Positions 9,430-18,442 of a stretch of 64,000 nucleotides of DNA are shown here, one piece after another (position 1 is the first letter of the stretch; the number at the start of each line of letters is the position of its first letter). The DNA comes from Ascarosepion bandense (lineage: Eukaryota; Mollusca; Cephalopoda; Sepiida; Sepiidae), in NCBI GenBank assembly GCA_037127315.1, contig JBBBDQ010001688.1, positions 545,001 to 609,000 of the forward strand, given 5' to 3'. Made by a program: the position numbers and the translations under genes. A model generated the notes under the pieces. It was not told the DNA's origin, searched no databases, and saw only the letters and a list, made by a program, of their open reading frames with translations.

Positions 9430-10980
9430 GAATTGTCTAAATGTTTTGTTTTTCCGAGCGCTTTCGGCTATACTTTTAGATATTATCAAGGTTAAATGTT
9501 ATTTTAAGTGTAACTAAATAGTTGAGTTTATATATGTTGAGTCTTGTGTGTGTTATATTCCGAACACGGTAAGCACATCATTGCCGTATTCACAACTGAT
9601 GTTTTTAAGTGTAGTTTCTATTTTTTATTGATAATTCTTCCTTTATTTTAAATCTTTTTTGCATGTGGATGATGCTATTATGTATGTATCAACAAGGGTG
9701 TCACGTATAGGTAGATCTTCGTATGCGTTTAGATGAGATCGGATTGAACTTTAGTCTGAAAGATGCAATGTCAATCTTCTAGTCAATCGTGTTGTAGTGT
9801 GGCTGATGTATTTGTTTCGGAATTTAGATTGTTCAAGAACACAGTTCATCAAAGGACATGGATATTCGTAAACGACTCTGGTTCTCTGCAGTTTAAATCT
9901 TGCAGATGAATTGTTATTATTGACGATGAGGTTAGCAGTTTTATATTTTGTGTCATAGATAATTTTATTTTTTTTTTTAAGTCAGTCGGAGTTGCGTATT
10001 TTCGGATTATGCTTCGAATTGAAGATTCGTCTTGTTTGTTACTGTTATGCATTTGTTTTTGTTTTTTTTTTTGTTTTGTTTTTTTGTTTTTTGTAGAAAA
10101 TATAAATGCTATTGTTTTTATCTGTGTGTTTGTTGTTATTGGTTTCGTTACAACGAAAGCGTCTGATATGGTTGTCAATAAAATAATTTGGAAAGTGTTT
10201 GTTTCAAGTTGTGGAGTTCTTAGAAGAAAAACGGACGAGAAGATAAATCTTCACACGCTCTCGTGAGGAAATGTTTAATAACACGAATTTTGTATCTAAG
10301 AGAAAAATGACTAATAAAATTACGGTGACAAATGCTTTTATTAGTGGGTTGTTTTATATGGTAAACTAGTAAAACTATTATTACTAGACTCCACGAGAAC
10401 ACCCAAAATTTTTTTCTCGAAAGTAGTTTTAAGATTATCAATTTCGTTTTTGTTAGCTAAAATGATAATCGACATATCGTGCATATATTTTCCGTTTGAT
10501 AACCATTTTAAAATCCATGATTTCAACATAGGACATAAAAAAGGGAACTGTTCATTCTTACACCGTTAGTTTACGAGTTAATATTGTTGTGAACTTTAGT
10601 GGTTCAAGTTAGTAAAAGATTTTTGAGGGCATTGGATTCGATAGATGAGGTTGGGATTGAATTTTGTATATATACGGGGTTAATTTTTGCATCAATGGTT
10701 TTAGCAACAGTTACATTGGTAAATAAATTTTCAACTTCAATCGACGCGAAGGTGCAACTTTAGTGGTTCAAGTTAGTAAAAGATTTTTGAGGGCATTGGA
10801 TTCGATAGATGAGGTTGGGATTGAATTTTGTTTATATACGGGGTTAATTTTTGCATCAATGGTTTTAGCAACAGTTACATTGGTAAATAAATTTTCAACT
10901 TCAATCGACGCGAAGGTACCTTGGTTTGGTGTTGTAGATGCTATAATTTGTACATAGGTGTGGTGTGATAATATCATAAA
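9430..10980 (-). pseudogene. PLE-1: decayed Penelope-like element (RT plus GIY-YIG endonuclease)
   Basis: Read on the minus strand from 10977 down. The motif-A region SIEVENLFTNV is followed by the catalytic-box remnant KYMHDMSIII near 10480 (normally YVDD), then an LVESSNNSFTSL segment near 10390 and RYKIRVIKHFLTRACE near 10290. All follow the order of a Penelope-like reverse transcriptase. Farther down, about 9895-9750, comes TRVVYEYPCPLMNC, then NKYISHTTTRLTRRLTLHL, which corresponds to the GIY-YIG endonuclease domain. Stops, frameshifts, a 164-bp internal duplication and the altered catalytic box make it non-functional. A GAAAGCGC motif near 9460, preceded by CTTGATAATATC, may be a decayed hammerhead. 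Confidence 0.75.
10592..10919 (+). repeat. 164-bp tandem duplication inside PLE-1
   Basis: Units 10592-10755 and 10756-10919 are nearly identical; one difference seen is TGTATATATAC against TGTTTATATAC. Both begin AACTTTAGTGGTTCAAG. The duplication repeats the motif-A part of the reverse transcriptase, so it arose in the genomic copy after or during insertion. Confidence 0.9.
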
Positions 10981-11390
10981 GGTATTTGAACAATTGTTAT
11001 ACAGATGTTAGAATCTGAGGAATTCTAGATAGAAAGAGGTATTCAGGTTTGCGTATTTTCGCATTACCGTATAAGTATACAGATTGATATTGGACCTTTC
11101 AAACCGGAGTTCAATCTGAACTAATTTAAACGCACACGATGATCTACGAGGTTCTATCCGTAACATATTTGTTGACAATACACACACATAGTAGCATCTT
11201 TCTTTAAATACATGGAATATAAATATTATTATGTTTGTGATCCAAAATGAATTTTTTATGATTTATTTTTAATACAATTTAAACACAACGTTACTGAGAA
11301 TTGTTCGAAAACGCACAATCACAAGCATCTATAAAATATTTGCAATCACTATACTAAAAGACACTTTATCTCGTCTGTAAATGAGAGTAT
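10981..11390. other. AT-rich spacer; no gene seen
   Basis: No supported frame or repeat. Confidence 0.6.
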
Positions 11391-11698
11391 GTGCAATTGT
11401 GGTGCAATGGATATCGGCTCGAAACGAGAAATCGGAGAGCCGAGTTCGAATTCCAGTTGAATTCGTTGCATTCACTTACGCGCAGTTACCCTTGGGAAAG
11501 GTATTAATCCATCTCTTCCCTCCAGTTATGGGTTAAACAATGATAGGACAGATTAGGTTCTATAGCCTTGGCTGGCAACCAGTCTACAGCAGAAAGCAAT
11601 GGCAACCTACTGCGTTATAATCTTCTGCCCAGTCATGTCTCTTTCAAGACATGATCGCTCAAGCGTGTATCACGTATGGCACTTAACTGACTGACTGA
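11391..11698 (+). mobile_element. SINE-A, tRNA-derived, full length
   Basis: The head is GTGGTGCAATGG (A box) and GAGTTCGAATTCC (B box, near 11442). The body contains AAAGGTATTAATCC, GGCTGGCAACCAGTCTAC and the ATGTCTC/AAGACAT hairpin. It ends GGCACTTAACTGACTGACTG. This is the best plus-strand reference for the family: ~70-bp tRNA-like head, ~230-bp unrelated body, short ACTG tail. Confidence 0.9.
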
Positions 11699-11699
11699 A

Positions 11700-12006
11700 T
11701 ATAATAGTTGGAATCATGATTAAATCTTCTACTAGTCATAAAGTGGGGGATCAGTTTTATATTGTTATGAAGCAATAAACTAATCACCCACTAATTACTA
11801 CTTAATAATATAATTCATCTCTTCCCCCTCTAGCTATGAGTTAAATAACAGAACAGATTGGGTTCTATAGTTTTGGCTGACAACCAGTCTACCGCAGAAA
11901 GCAATGGCAACCTACTGCGGGATAATCTTCTGCCCAGTCAGTCATGTCCCTTTCAAGACATGATCGTCCAAGCGTGTATCACGTATGGCACTTAACTGAC
12001 TGACTG
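11700..12006 (+). mobile_element. SINE-A variant with palindromic head (dimer partner)
   Basis: Starts ATAATAGTTGGAATCATGAT and contains AGTGGGGGATCAG paired with the later ATCACCCACT, then joins the SINE-A body at CATCTCTTCCCCC. It follows a standard copy with no spacer, as at 3619-3024 on the minus strand. Confidence 0.8.
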
Positions 12007-12339
12007 TATTGAGAGTAACACGCATAAAGAATCTGAAAAATACAAATGAAAGAAATAAGAATAAGACGGAGTTTGCAACAACAACCCAAGACATAATAAA
12101 CCTTGCATCGAAGAAAAAATAACAATGATCACCTTTACAGAACAAGATAAACTTCTAAACATAAGGTCAGAGTTCATTTCCAAAATAAACAAACAACAAA
12201 TTCTTATTGCGCTACCTACAACCACATCTTATCAAAGGCTGAACAACGAATAATCTAGGATCGAAAATTCGTAAATTTCTTTTAAAAGCAGAAACATTAG
12301 AAAAGAATAAAATTGAAAAATTAAATAAATAAAACAAAA

Positions 12340-12398
<59 letters not shown>

Positions 12399-12475
12399 GC
12401 CGTCGTGTAGCGTTGATGTTTATCCACAAATACACCACACACACAAAAACAAAAGTATTGTTTATATATATGAAA
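12007..12475 (+). repeat. AT-rich spacer with (TG)n at 12343-12396
   Basis: About 27 TG units. Frames here that read as poly-His/Thr on the minus strand are products of the microsatellite. No gene is supported. Confidence 0.8.
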
Positions 12476-12483
12476 TGAATTGT

Positions 12484-12570
12484 TTGAACATTATTTTTTA
12501 TCGATACTCGTATTTAAGTAGATATTCTGTTTTTAATTAAACAGTATTTTTATATTTATATCTACTAGCC
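12484..12570 (-). repeat. Copy of an AT-rich dispersed repeat
   Basis: The block GATACTCGTATTTAAGTAGA-TATTCTGTTTTTAATTAAACAG is the reverse complement of sequence at 27210-27285, and it is related to 26800-26890. It contains a short palindrome around TTAATTAA. In both places a tRNA-Leu-like sequence lies close by. Confidence 0.7.
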
Positions 12571-12675
12571 TGATTATTTACGATAAATATTTATTCCGAA
12601 AATGTGTGCCATTGTTACGATAAATCGAAAATTGTGTTATATAGGCTTGATTAAAACCTCGTTTATACTGGTGGC

Positions 12676-12766
12676 CATTCGTGCTCGAGCGGTCTAAGAC
12701 GTTGCCAGATCAAATGGTAGCTTCCCCTATGTAGGTAGGGGTCGCAGGTTCGAATCCAACCGAATG
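12676..12766 (+). repeat. tRNA-Leu-like sequence, probably a SINE head
   Basis: CATTCG (12676-12681) pairs with CGAATG (12761-12766) as an acceptor stem. The D-arm region CGAGCGGTCTAAG and T-arm GGTTCGAATCC match the RNA polymerase III A and B boxes. A long variable arm, CCCCTA...TAGGGG, fits class II (Leu/Ser) tRNA. The anticodon stem is TGCCA/TGGTA, but the loop lacks the usual T at position 33, and aligned with tRNA-Leu it has lost a base. A related copy at 27065-27153 argues for a dispersed element rather than a working tRNA. Confidence 0.65.
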
Positions 12767-12880
12767 TATATTCCTGGGTGGATGTATATGTAGGTACATG
12801 TATGTGGGAGTGTATATATATATGAATGTGCGTGTGTGTTTGTGTGCATATGTCTATGCCTTTGTATATGTGTGCTTATG

Positions 12881-12883
<3 letters not shown>

Positions 12884-12932
<49 letters not shown>
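12884..12932 (+). repeat. (TAA)n microsatellite
   Basis: About 16 AAT/TAA units immediately upstream of the LINE-C remnant. A shorter run follows at 13659-13669. Confidence 0.9.
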
Positions 12933-12933
<1 letters not shown>

Positions 12934-12944
12934 TCACTAGAAAC

Positions 12945-13522
12945 TTTCAGGCAAATATTATGCATAATAATATGGATCCAAAATGCAGGTTTTGTGATAA
13001 ACACCAAGAAACAATAGACCACCTAATCTCAGGCTGTTCTGTGCTTGCCCCAAATGAATATAAAAATCGCCACGATAGAGTTGGGCAATATTTACATTGG
13101 ACAATGTGCAAACATTTTGGAAAATCTGTAAACAAACACTGGTATGAACATCACCCAGCACAGAAATAGAAGATGTAACCATTCTATGGGATTACACCAT
13201 CTACACAGACAAAAAAATTGATGCAAACAGGCCAGACATTATTGTTAAAAACCAGAAGGAGATGGCTTGTCCAGCGGATTGTAACATAGCAATCAAGGAA
13301 TTTGAAAAACTGTCAAAATATAAAAACCTGGAAATTGAAATAGAAAAAATGTGGAAATTGAAAACAAGAGTTGTGCCAGTGATAGTAGGTGCACTTGGAA
13401 TGATAAAAAATGGAACAAAACAACACATTGAAAGAATCCCTGGAAACCCCAGCTTAAGAGATATACAAAAAATTGTCTTATTAAGTACAGCCCACACACT
13501 AAGGAAAACTTTATCTATGTAA
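12945..13522 (+). pseudogene. LINE-C ORF2 C-terminal remnant
   Basis: The first frame (12960-13169) reads MDPKCRFCDKHQETIDHLIS, then HDRVGQYLHWTMCK and WYEHHPAQK. A second frame (to 13522) reads NLEIEIEKMWKLKTRVVPVI, then ALGMI, then LRDIQKIVLLSTAHTLRKTL. Together they match the C-terminal region of a widespread invertebrate LINE: a CxxC-type element with a conserved His, then a helical end. At least one frameshift near 13165 separates the two, so it is a pseudogene. The catalytic domains are absent, as expected for a 5'-truncated copy. Confidence 0.75.
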
Positions 13523-13867
13523 TGCTAGGGATGATAGGGAAGATAGAAAAACATGAAATGGAGTCATAACAACACGCCACGACCTGCCTTAGGTCTCCCC
13601 GCAGACTTGGTTGGTAGTGAGACCAAAGCAGAAATCGAAATATGATGAAAAATGACATAATAATAATAAAGTCCTTTCTCTAAAATCCGATAATACAAAC
13701 AGTTTTATTACAGAGACGGATGTGACAAATAAGCCCAACAAACAGAATCCCTTTAAGCATAACTAAGTTAGGGCAATAAATTTGATCTATGATACCCACT
13801 TGTCTTCATAGATCCTAAGACATGTTTTCTTTCACAATGTTTTGTCTTTCTTTAATTCTTCTCCTTC
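13523..13867. other. Spacer, possibly LINE-C 3' UTR
   Basis: Begins just after the LINE-C stop and ends before the LINE-B stop on the other strand. It contains a short AAT run at 13659. No gene is seen. Confidence 0.5.
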
Positions 13868-14215
13868 TATGCACCGTGTCCCTTTAGAGCGTAGGTGATT
13901 ATGGCCCACCACATTTCCCTGTCCCTTTAGAGCGTAGGCGATCATGGCCCACCACATTTTCCTGTCCCTTGTAGCTCTTAACACCTCTCCTCCTGTTATA
14001 CCGCTCAAACCATCTACTCAAGACCATCAAGTATGTCACGCGTTGCTTTCCCTTTTCCCTCCTTCACTCTAGCCGTCCCGTGAGCATCACATTTTCCAAG
14101 CTCTCCTTCCTCACTACATGTCCCAGAAACTTCAACTGTCTTTTCTTGATTTTAAGTGTAATTTTTCTTTTCGTGTTCATCCTCTCCAAGACTTTCTTCA
14201 TTATCAAACTGAAAC
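13868..14215 (-). pseudogene. LINE-B ORF2 C-terminal remnant
   Basis: On the minus strand, NVMLTGRLE is followed by KQRVTYL and SRWFERYNRRRG, then blocks like ENVVGHDRLRSKGT and a KGHGA ending with stop at 13868-13870. This is the usual order at the end of this LINE family. A 43-bp segment (GTCCCTTTAGAGCGTAGGYG onward) is duplicated in tandem near 13876-13962. Frame changes occur between blocks. Confidence 0.65.
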
Positions 14216-14489
14216 GCTAAACTGAACACACATTTCTCCGCTGGCGAGACGTGTCTTTGATAAAGAAAAATTTTAGTTTCTCACATTATATTCAATTTTT
14301 TCCAATCAGGACATTATACGTCCTACAAACAGACACAGAAAACAGGAATATCTACTCAAAGGCCTCTACACACTAAATATAAAGTTTATAGTAATAATAA
14401 ATAAAGTTTGTCCACTAATTGTTTAATATATATACAATGTGCCATAATTAAATTGTCGCCATTTTATATTTTAATTTCACGCATGTGCC
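14216..14489. other. AT-rich spacer; no gene seen
   Basis: No supported feature. Confidence 0.5.
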
Positions 14490-15130
14490 TTGCTTGTTTT
14501 TTATTTCGTCGACTGTACAGTATAGTAGGGTCAGTTGAGCACCGTCTCTGAGAAAAAAAGCACAATGATGCAATTCATGCCACCAGAAATTTAGAAACAA
14601 CATCCTGTACTTTTTGGTATTCACGCCAAGCGCTCCAATACGAATATTTCAGAGTGCTTGGGTGTCAATCTGAGGACAGTGTAGAGGATGAAGAAAGAGT
14701 TTGATGAGTGATTCAGTTCATTGTACTGATCAATAGTGATGGCGACCTCATGCATCTATTCATTTTCCACTGAGACTCAATAAGGAGACCTACATCAAGT
14801 GACTTAAGGAGGTAGTGCTGCTCTGTGTCAAAAGGGTGGCTGCTGGCAACAGGACACTGCACCATGTCACACAAGCGGGAGAATCCAGTCATGGTTGTCA
14901 AGAAAATATCTACCACTCCTTCACCCCTTACATCTGGCCACTTAACTCGCCAAACTGCGATTCCGCATGGGGTGCGGTAGCGTGATATACCAACAAATCA
15001 CTTTGTAACACCAAAGATGAACTGAAGGCAAGTATCATGACAGCATTTAATAGCTTAACCAACGAGATCGTCTATAAGAGTTGCAGGAGATTCCGAAGAG
15101 AGAGAGAGCGTGAGGGGGACTTGAAAGGGG
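14490..15130 (+). pseudogene. Mariner-type transposase remnant
   Basis: An N-terminal helix-turn-helix piece reads KRSNTNISECLGVNLRTV-RMKKEFD in translation (14630-14705). After a gap come QQDTAPCHTSGRIQSWLS (14850-14905), holding the second catalytic Asp of the DDE/D family, and TNKSLCNTKDELKASIMTAF, then ACRRFR-like SCRRFR (about 14990-15100). The segment with the third catalytic residue is degraded (CDSAWGAVA). It is collinear with mariner transposases but internally deleted and out of frame. Confidence 0.7.
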
Positions 15131-16138
15131 ATCATTAAAGCTCTCGGCAATAATAAGGAACACTTCAAAAAAGTCTTATGTTTTTTCATTTGTAAGATTT
15201 TGTGAAGAATCTCTGACTTGGAACTTTTCGCATAGCCTCGGTTAAATTAACTGATAAATCCGATTTGATAATGGATTATTTTCTTTTATTTCACTTGGAT
15301 TCTATCGAACATTATTAATATGACAGACTTTGAAACAACAACAAAAATTCCAGTATCCTTGCAACTATTCTCGTGTTACATTACGTTCTCTGGAATGTAG
15401 CCAACATCTGTGATTTTCTTCGAAAAAATCCAAAAGTTATATTTTCAATAATCTTCCTTAATTGTGAAATATTTCGGTGAAAATTTTTGAATTTATGAAA
15501 ATTTGCCAAATCTGACCTTCCATAAATGACACTGTATTAGTAGTAACTTGCAAATTGAAAAAATAACGATATTTTAAAATTTTAAACTATTAAAGTAATT
15601 TTGTAAAATTTTCTCCCAAAACAGAAAAGATTTAACCAATTCTCAATTACTCAACCCAAAAGATATTCCTCTCAATTACAGATCGCCATTTTGTGATGAT
15701 ATGCATTTTATTCTGACAAAAACAAAAATAATTCCAAACTCATGTCTAAAGAACCAAGTCTAAAATGTTCTTAAGAATCAGCAGTTTTTTTCTTATAAAG
15801 ATTTAGCGCGACAATTACGGATATTTTAACTTTGATGCTTAGGTCAAATTTTGCATCGTTTTGTGAAAAAGCACAAATTATTTCACTGACGCTTTTAGAT
15901 AAAATCTTTGTTGTTGGAATGAATCGATGAGAAGTCGCTTCTTCTTCATCAGAAGGGGACATTTGCAAATCTCTTACCCTTCTAAAGCCTTCATAGGTGA
16001 GCAAACAACGAAAAGGTTTCTTTTTCTTTAACGTATTACTTCTTTTTCGTTATCTGGAATTTGGCATTATTTCAAGATTAAGCTTCTTTATAAAAAAAGT
16101 TTTGTTCACAGAGAAAATGCAAAGCAAGACAGCCATTG
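15131..16138. other. AT-rich spacer
   Basis: No gene is supported. On the minus strand near 15958-15920 there is a CTGATGA core followed by AGAAG-CGA-CTTCT, then CATCGATTC; this resembles the hammerhead core and stem II seen near PLEs, but GAAA is not kept. Confidence 0.5.
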
Positions 16139-16140
16139 GT

Positions 16141-16209
16141 ACACACACACGCACACACACAGACACACACACACACACACGCACACTCACACATATATAT
16201 ATATATATA
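16141..16209 (+). repeat. (CA)n and (TA)n microsatellites
   Basis: CA-rich tract with CG interruptions, then ATAT. Confidence 0.85.
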
Positions 16210-16430
16210 GTGTATCGAGGAAGCGAATAATTTTCTAAACATATACTGTTAAATATAAGAGACAATGAATGTCTATTATGTTTAATCTTGAGCCGTTCTA
16301 AACGTTGTATTTTGGCTTTAATTTCAGGTGAAAATAAAAACAAAATTCTCCAACATTTATATATTTTTTTATTATGTTGCTCCTAAGCTTTCGGCTCATA
16401 TAAGACATCTTCAGAGAGGTTAGAGGGGCG
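16210..16430 (-). mobile_element. PLE-2 terminal region (PLTR-like)
   Basis: Shares with 30892-31075 and 34395-34510 the words GTGTATCGAGG, TTTTCTAAACATAT and GTTTAATC-GAGCCGTTCTAAAC. On the minus strand it contains CTGAAGATGTC...GCCGAAAGCTTAG, a PLE-associated hammerhead-like border motif. It lies downstream of the PLE-2 reverse transcriptase on the same strand. Confidence 0.6.
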
Positions 16431-16494
16431 TTAATATAAAAACATCCACTATCAAAGATGATTTTATCTTGTGTTGACATAAAACTTTGCTATG

Positions 16495-16713
16495 CCAAAT
16501 AACAAACACAGTTCGTAAATTTGTAATGCGGTTCTATGACGTCACACCGCTTGAGAGTTCAAAAAAACCCTCACTTAATAAAATCCGGTTTAAATCTGGT
16601 GAAAAAATATTACATTGCATTTAAATATATGGTCCTGTTATCATTTCGAGCTCTCACGCGGTGTGACGTCATAGAACCGCATTACAAATTTACGAGCTGC
16701 GTTTGCTATTTGG
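16495..16713. repeat. Inverted repeat with 55-bp arms
   Basis: The left arm (16495-16550) has AAATTTGTAATGCGGTTCTA then TGACGTCACACCGC. The right arm (16660-16713) is its near-perfect reverse complement. The spacer is about 105 bp. Each arm holds TGACGTCA, the palindromic CRE-type word. A single related arm lies at 31085-31150. Confidence 0.85.
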
Positions 16714-16739
16714 TAACTGTTATTGTTGCTTAGAAAAGC

Positions 16740-17905
16740 AACAATAACTTTAGCTCTATATTGACGCCAGGAAACGGGATTTTGTTATTGCTCATAAATT
16801 TCAGTAAGGAGTTATTTTCAAAATTTAATTTTAGATTTACGATTTCATCCATACTTTTTATGAAAACAAAAATGTCGTCGACGTACCTTGAGTAAATCTA
16901 CGGTTTGTCGGTTGTTTTAAACACTTTGTTTTTTATATGGGACATAGCAAAATTCGAGAAAGTAGGACTGAATAGGTTTCCCATATTGACACAGTCTGTA
17001 TGTAGATGTTACCATTATGGTCCAAAAATGGAGTTTGTGTGGTGCATGCAGTGAGTAGTTTCTGAAGAATGACAGGTTGAATTTTTAGAGGAGGGAAAGA
17101 TGGGTGTTTGCAACAGTCACTGATTATATTCAATGTTTCTTCAACCGGAACATTAGCAAAAAGGTTTTCAACATCCAGCAACGCTAGAATGTTGCCTTTG
17201 GAATCGGTAGCTTTTAATATATGGAGGAATTCGTTAGTTGATGCGTTGGTGTAATTGCTAGGTATGCATGGAGAAATTGCATGACTTGGTGGAGGTATTT
17301 GTGATATGATGGGTCTGAGAGGAAAACCTGGTTAATGGCCTTTTACGTTACCATAAAGATATCCCGGCTGGTAATCACCAACAATTTTCTTGATTTTTAA
17401 ACAACTAGCGTTCTCGTTGATCAGCGTGATTAATTTATTTACGTACTTTTTTAATGAATCTGTGGGATTTCTTCTTAATTTAGTAAATTTTGTTGTGTCA
17501 TCTAAGATAGGCTGGAATATTTGGTTGTAATCTTGTCGGTTATTTACTACGTAATTGTTGGTTTCGTTAGAATGCCTAATGAAGATATTGGTATTGTTTC
17601 ATAAATCTTTTGCAGTTAAGTTTAGTTTGTGGGCATATTACTGTGTTTGTTGTGTGGAGAAGGTTTTTGTTAAACCTTCAGTTTTTCATCTTTCAGATTT
17701 GGGTATTTTGTAATTAAATTTTGTGTTATTAACTGTTGGATAGATTTTAGAGTATTTCAATTTCAGGTTTCTTTTAAATGGGGTCAAATCAAGGCTGGTG
17801 GTGGCAATTTGAGCATTCCAGAATTCTATTTCATTATCAGTAAATTTTTAGTCAGAAAACTTTATAAAGTTACAATTACCATTAGGTACTAAAATCTTTA
17901 CTTTT
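16740..17905 (-). pseudogene. PLE-2: Penelope-like reverse transcriptase remnant
   Basis: Minus-strand translation gives, in order: DYNQIFQPILDDTTKFTKLR (about 17540-17480), KKIVGDYQPGYLYGNVKGH (17400-17340), PGFPLRPIISQIPPPSH, LLDVENLFANVPVEETL (17190-17135; motif A), LLTACTTQTPFLDHNGNIYI (17060-17000), and SRYVDDIFVF with YVDD at 16874-16885 (catalytic box, intact). The GYLYGNVK-LRPI block is characteristic of Penelope-like RTs. Stops interrupt it, including one after NVKGH, and one region reads out of frame. It is the best-preserved PLE reverse transcriptase in the window. Confidence 0.85.
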
Positions 17906-17908
17906 TTA

Positions 17909-17911
17909 CAT

Positions 17912-17942
<31 letters not shown>

Positions 17943-18007
17943 TTATATTATATTATATAAATTTTAATTTTATTATATTTTATATTATATAAATTTTCCT
18001 TTATACA

Positions 18008-18062
<55 letters not shown>

Positions 18063-18255
18063 AATTCAGATACTTCAATCCAAGGGAAAATTTTATTATT
18101 TATTTTTTAATTTCTTTGCAATCTATTTAAAAAGGAAAAGTAGACTAATTTTTCTCCAGTTTCTGAAAGGTTTTTTTCTGTTGCTGAGGTGATGTGTCGT
18201 TCCCCGTGGGGATCTTCATATCGAAATGGCCATTCAACATCTTTGAATTAATCCT

Positions 18256-18311
<56 letters not shown>
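17909..18311. mobile_element. (TA)n tracts flanking a single-arm relative of the 7929 fold-back element
   Basis: (TA)n at 17909-17938, 18011-18059 and 18262-18311. Between the last two lies a ~200-bp element that starts TTTTAATTCAGATACTTCAA and ends TTGAATTAATCCTTTTTTAA. It matches both ends of the 7929-8372 element but has only one arm of the palindrome. Confidence 0.75.
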
Positions 18312-18314
<3 letters not shown>

Positions 18315-18381
18315 AAGAAAACCAACAGTTTTAGAAACTCGAGTTCTCCGGGATTTATTTTTTATATATGGATATGTATAC

Positions 18382-18382
<1 letters not shown>

Positions 18383-18440
<58 letters not shown>
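18383..18440 (+). repeat. (TA)n-(TG)n microsatellite
   Basis: TA run followed directly by about 19 TG units. Confidence 0.95.

Positions 18441-18442
<2 letters not shown>

Noticed and set aside
12676..12766. Suppressor or selenocysteine tRNA, because the loop can be read as TCA
   Set aside because: The loop lacks T33 and aligns better to tRNA-Leu with one base lost; selenocysteine tRNA has different stem lengths.
13262..13522. 86-codon frame as a host gene
   Set aside because: Its residues match the C-terminal end of a widespread LINE and it follows a collinear upstream fragment in another frame.
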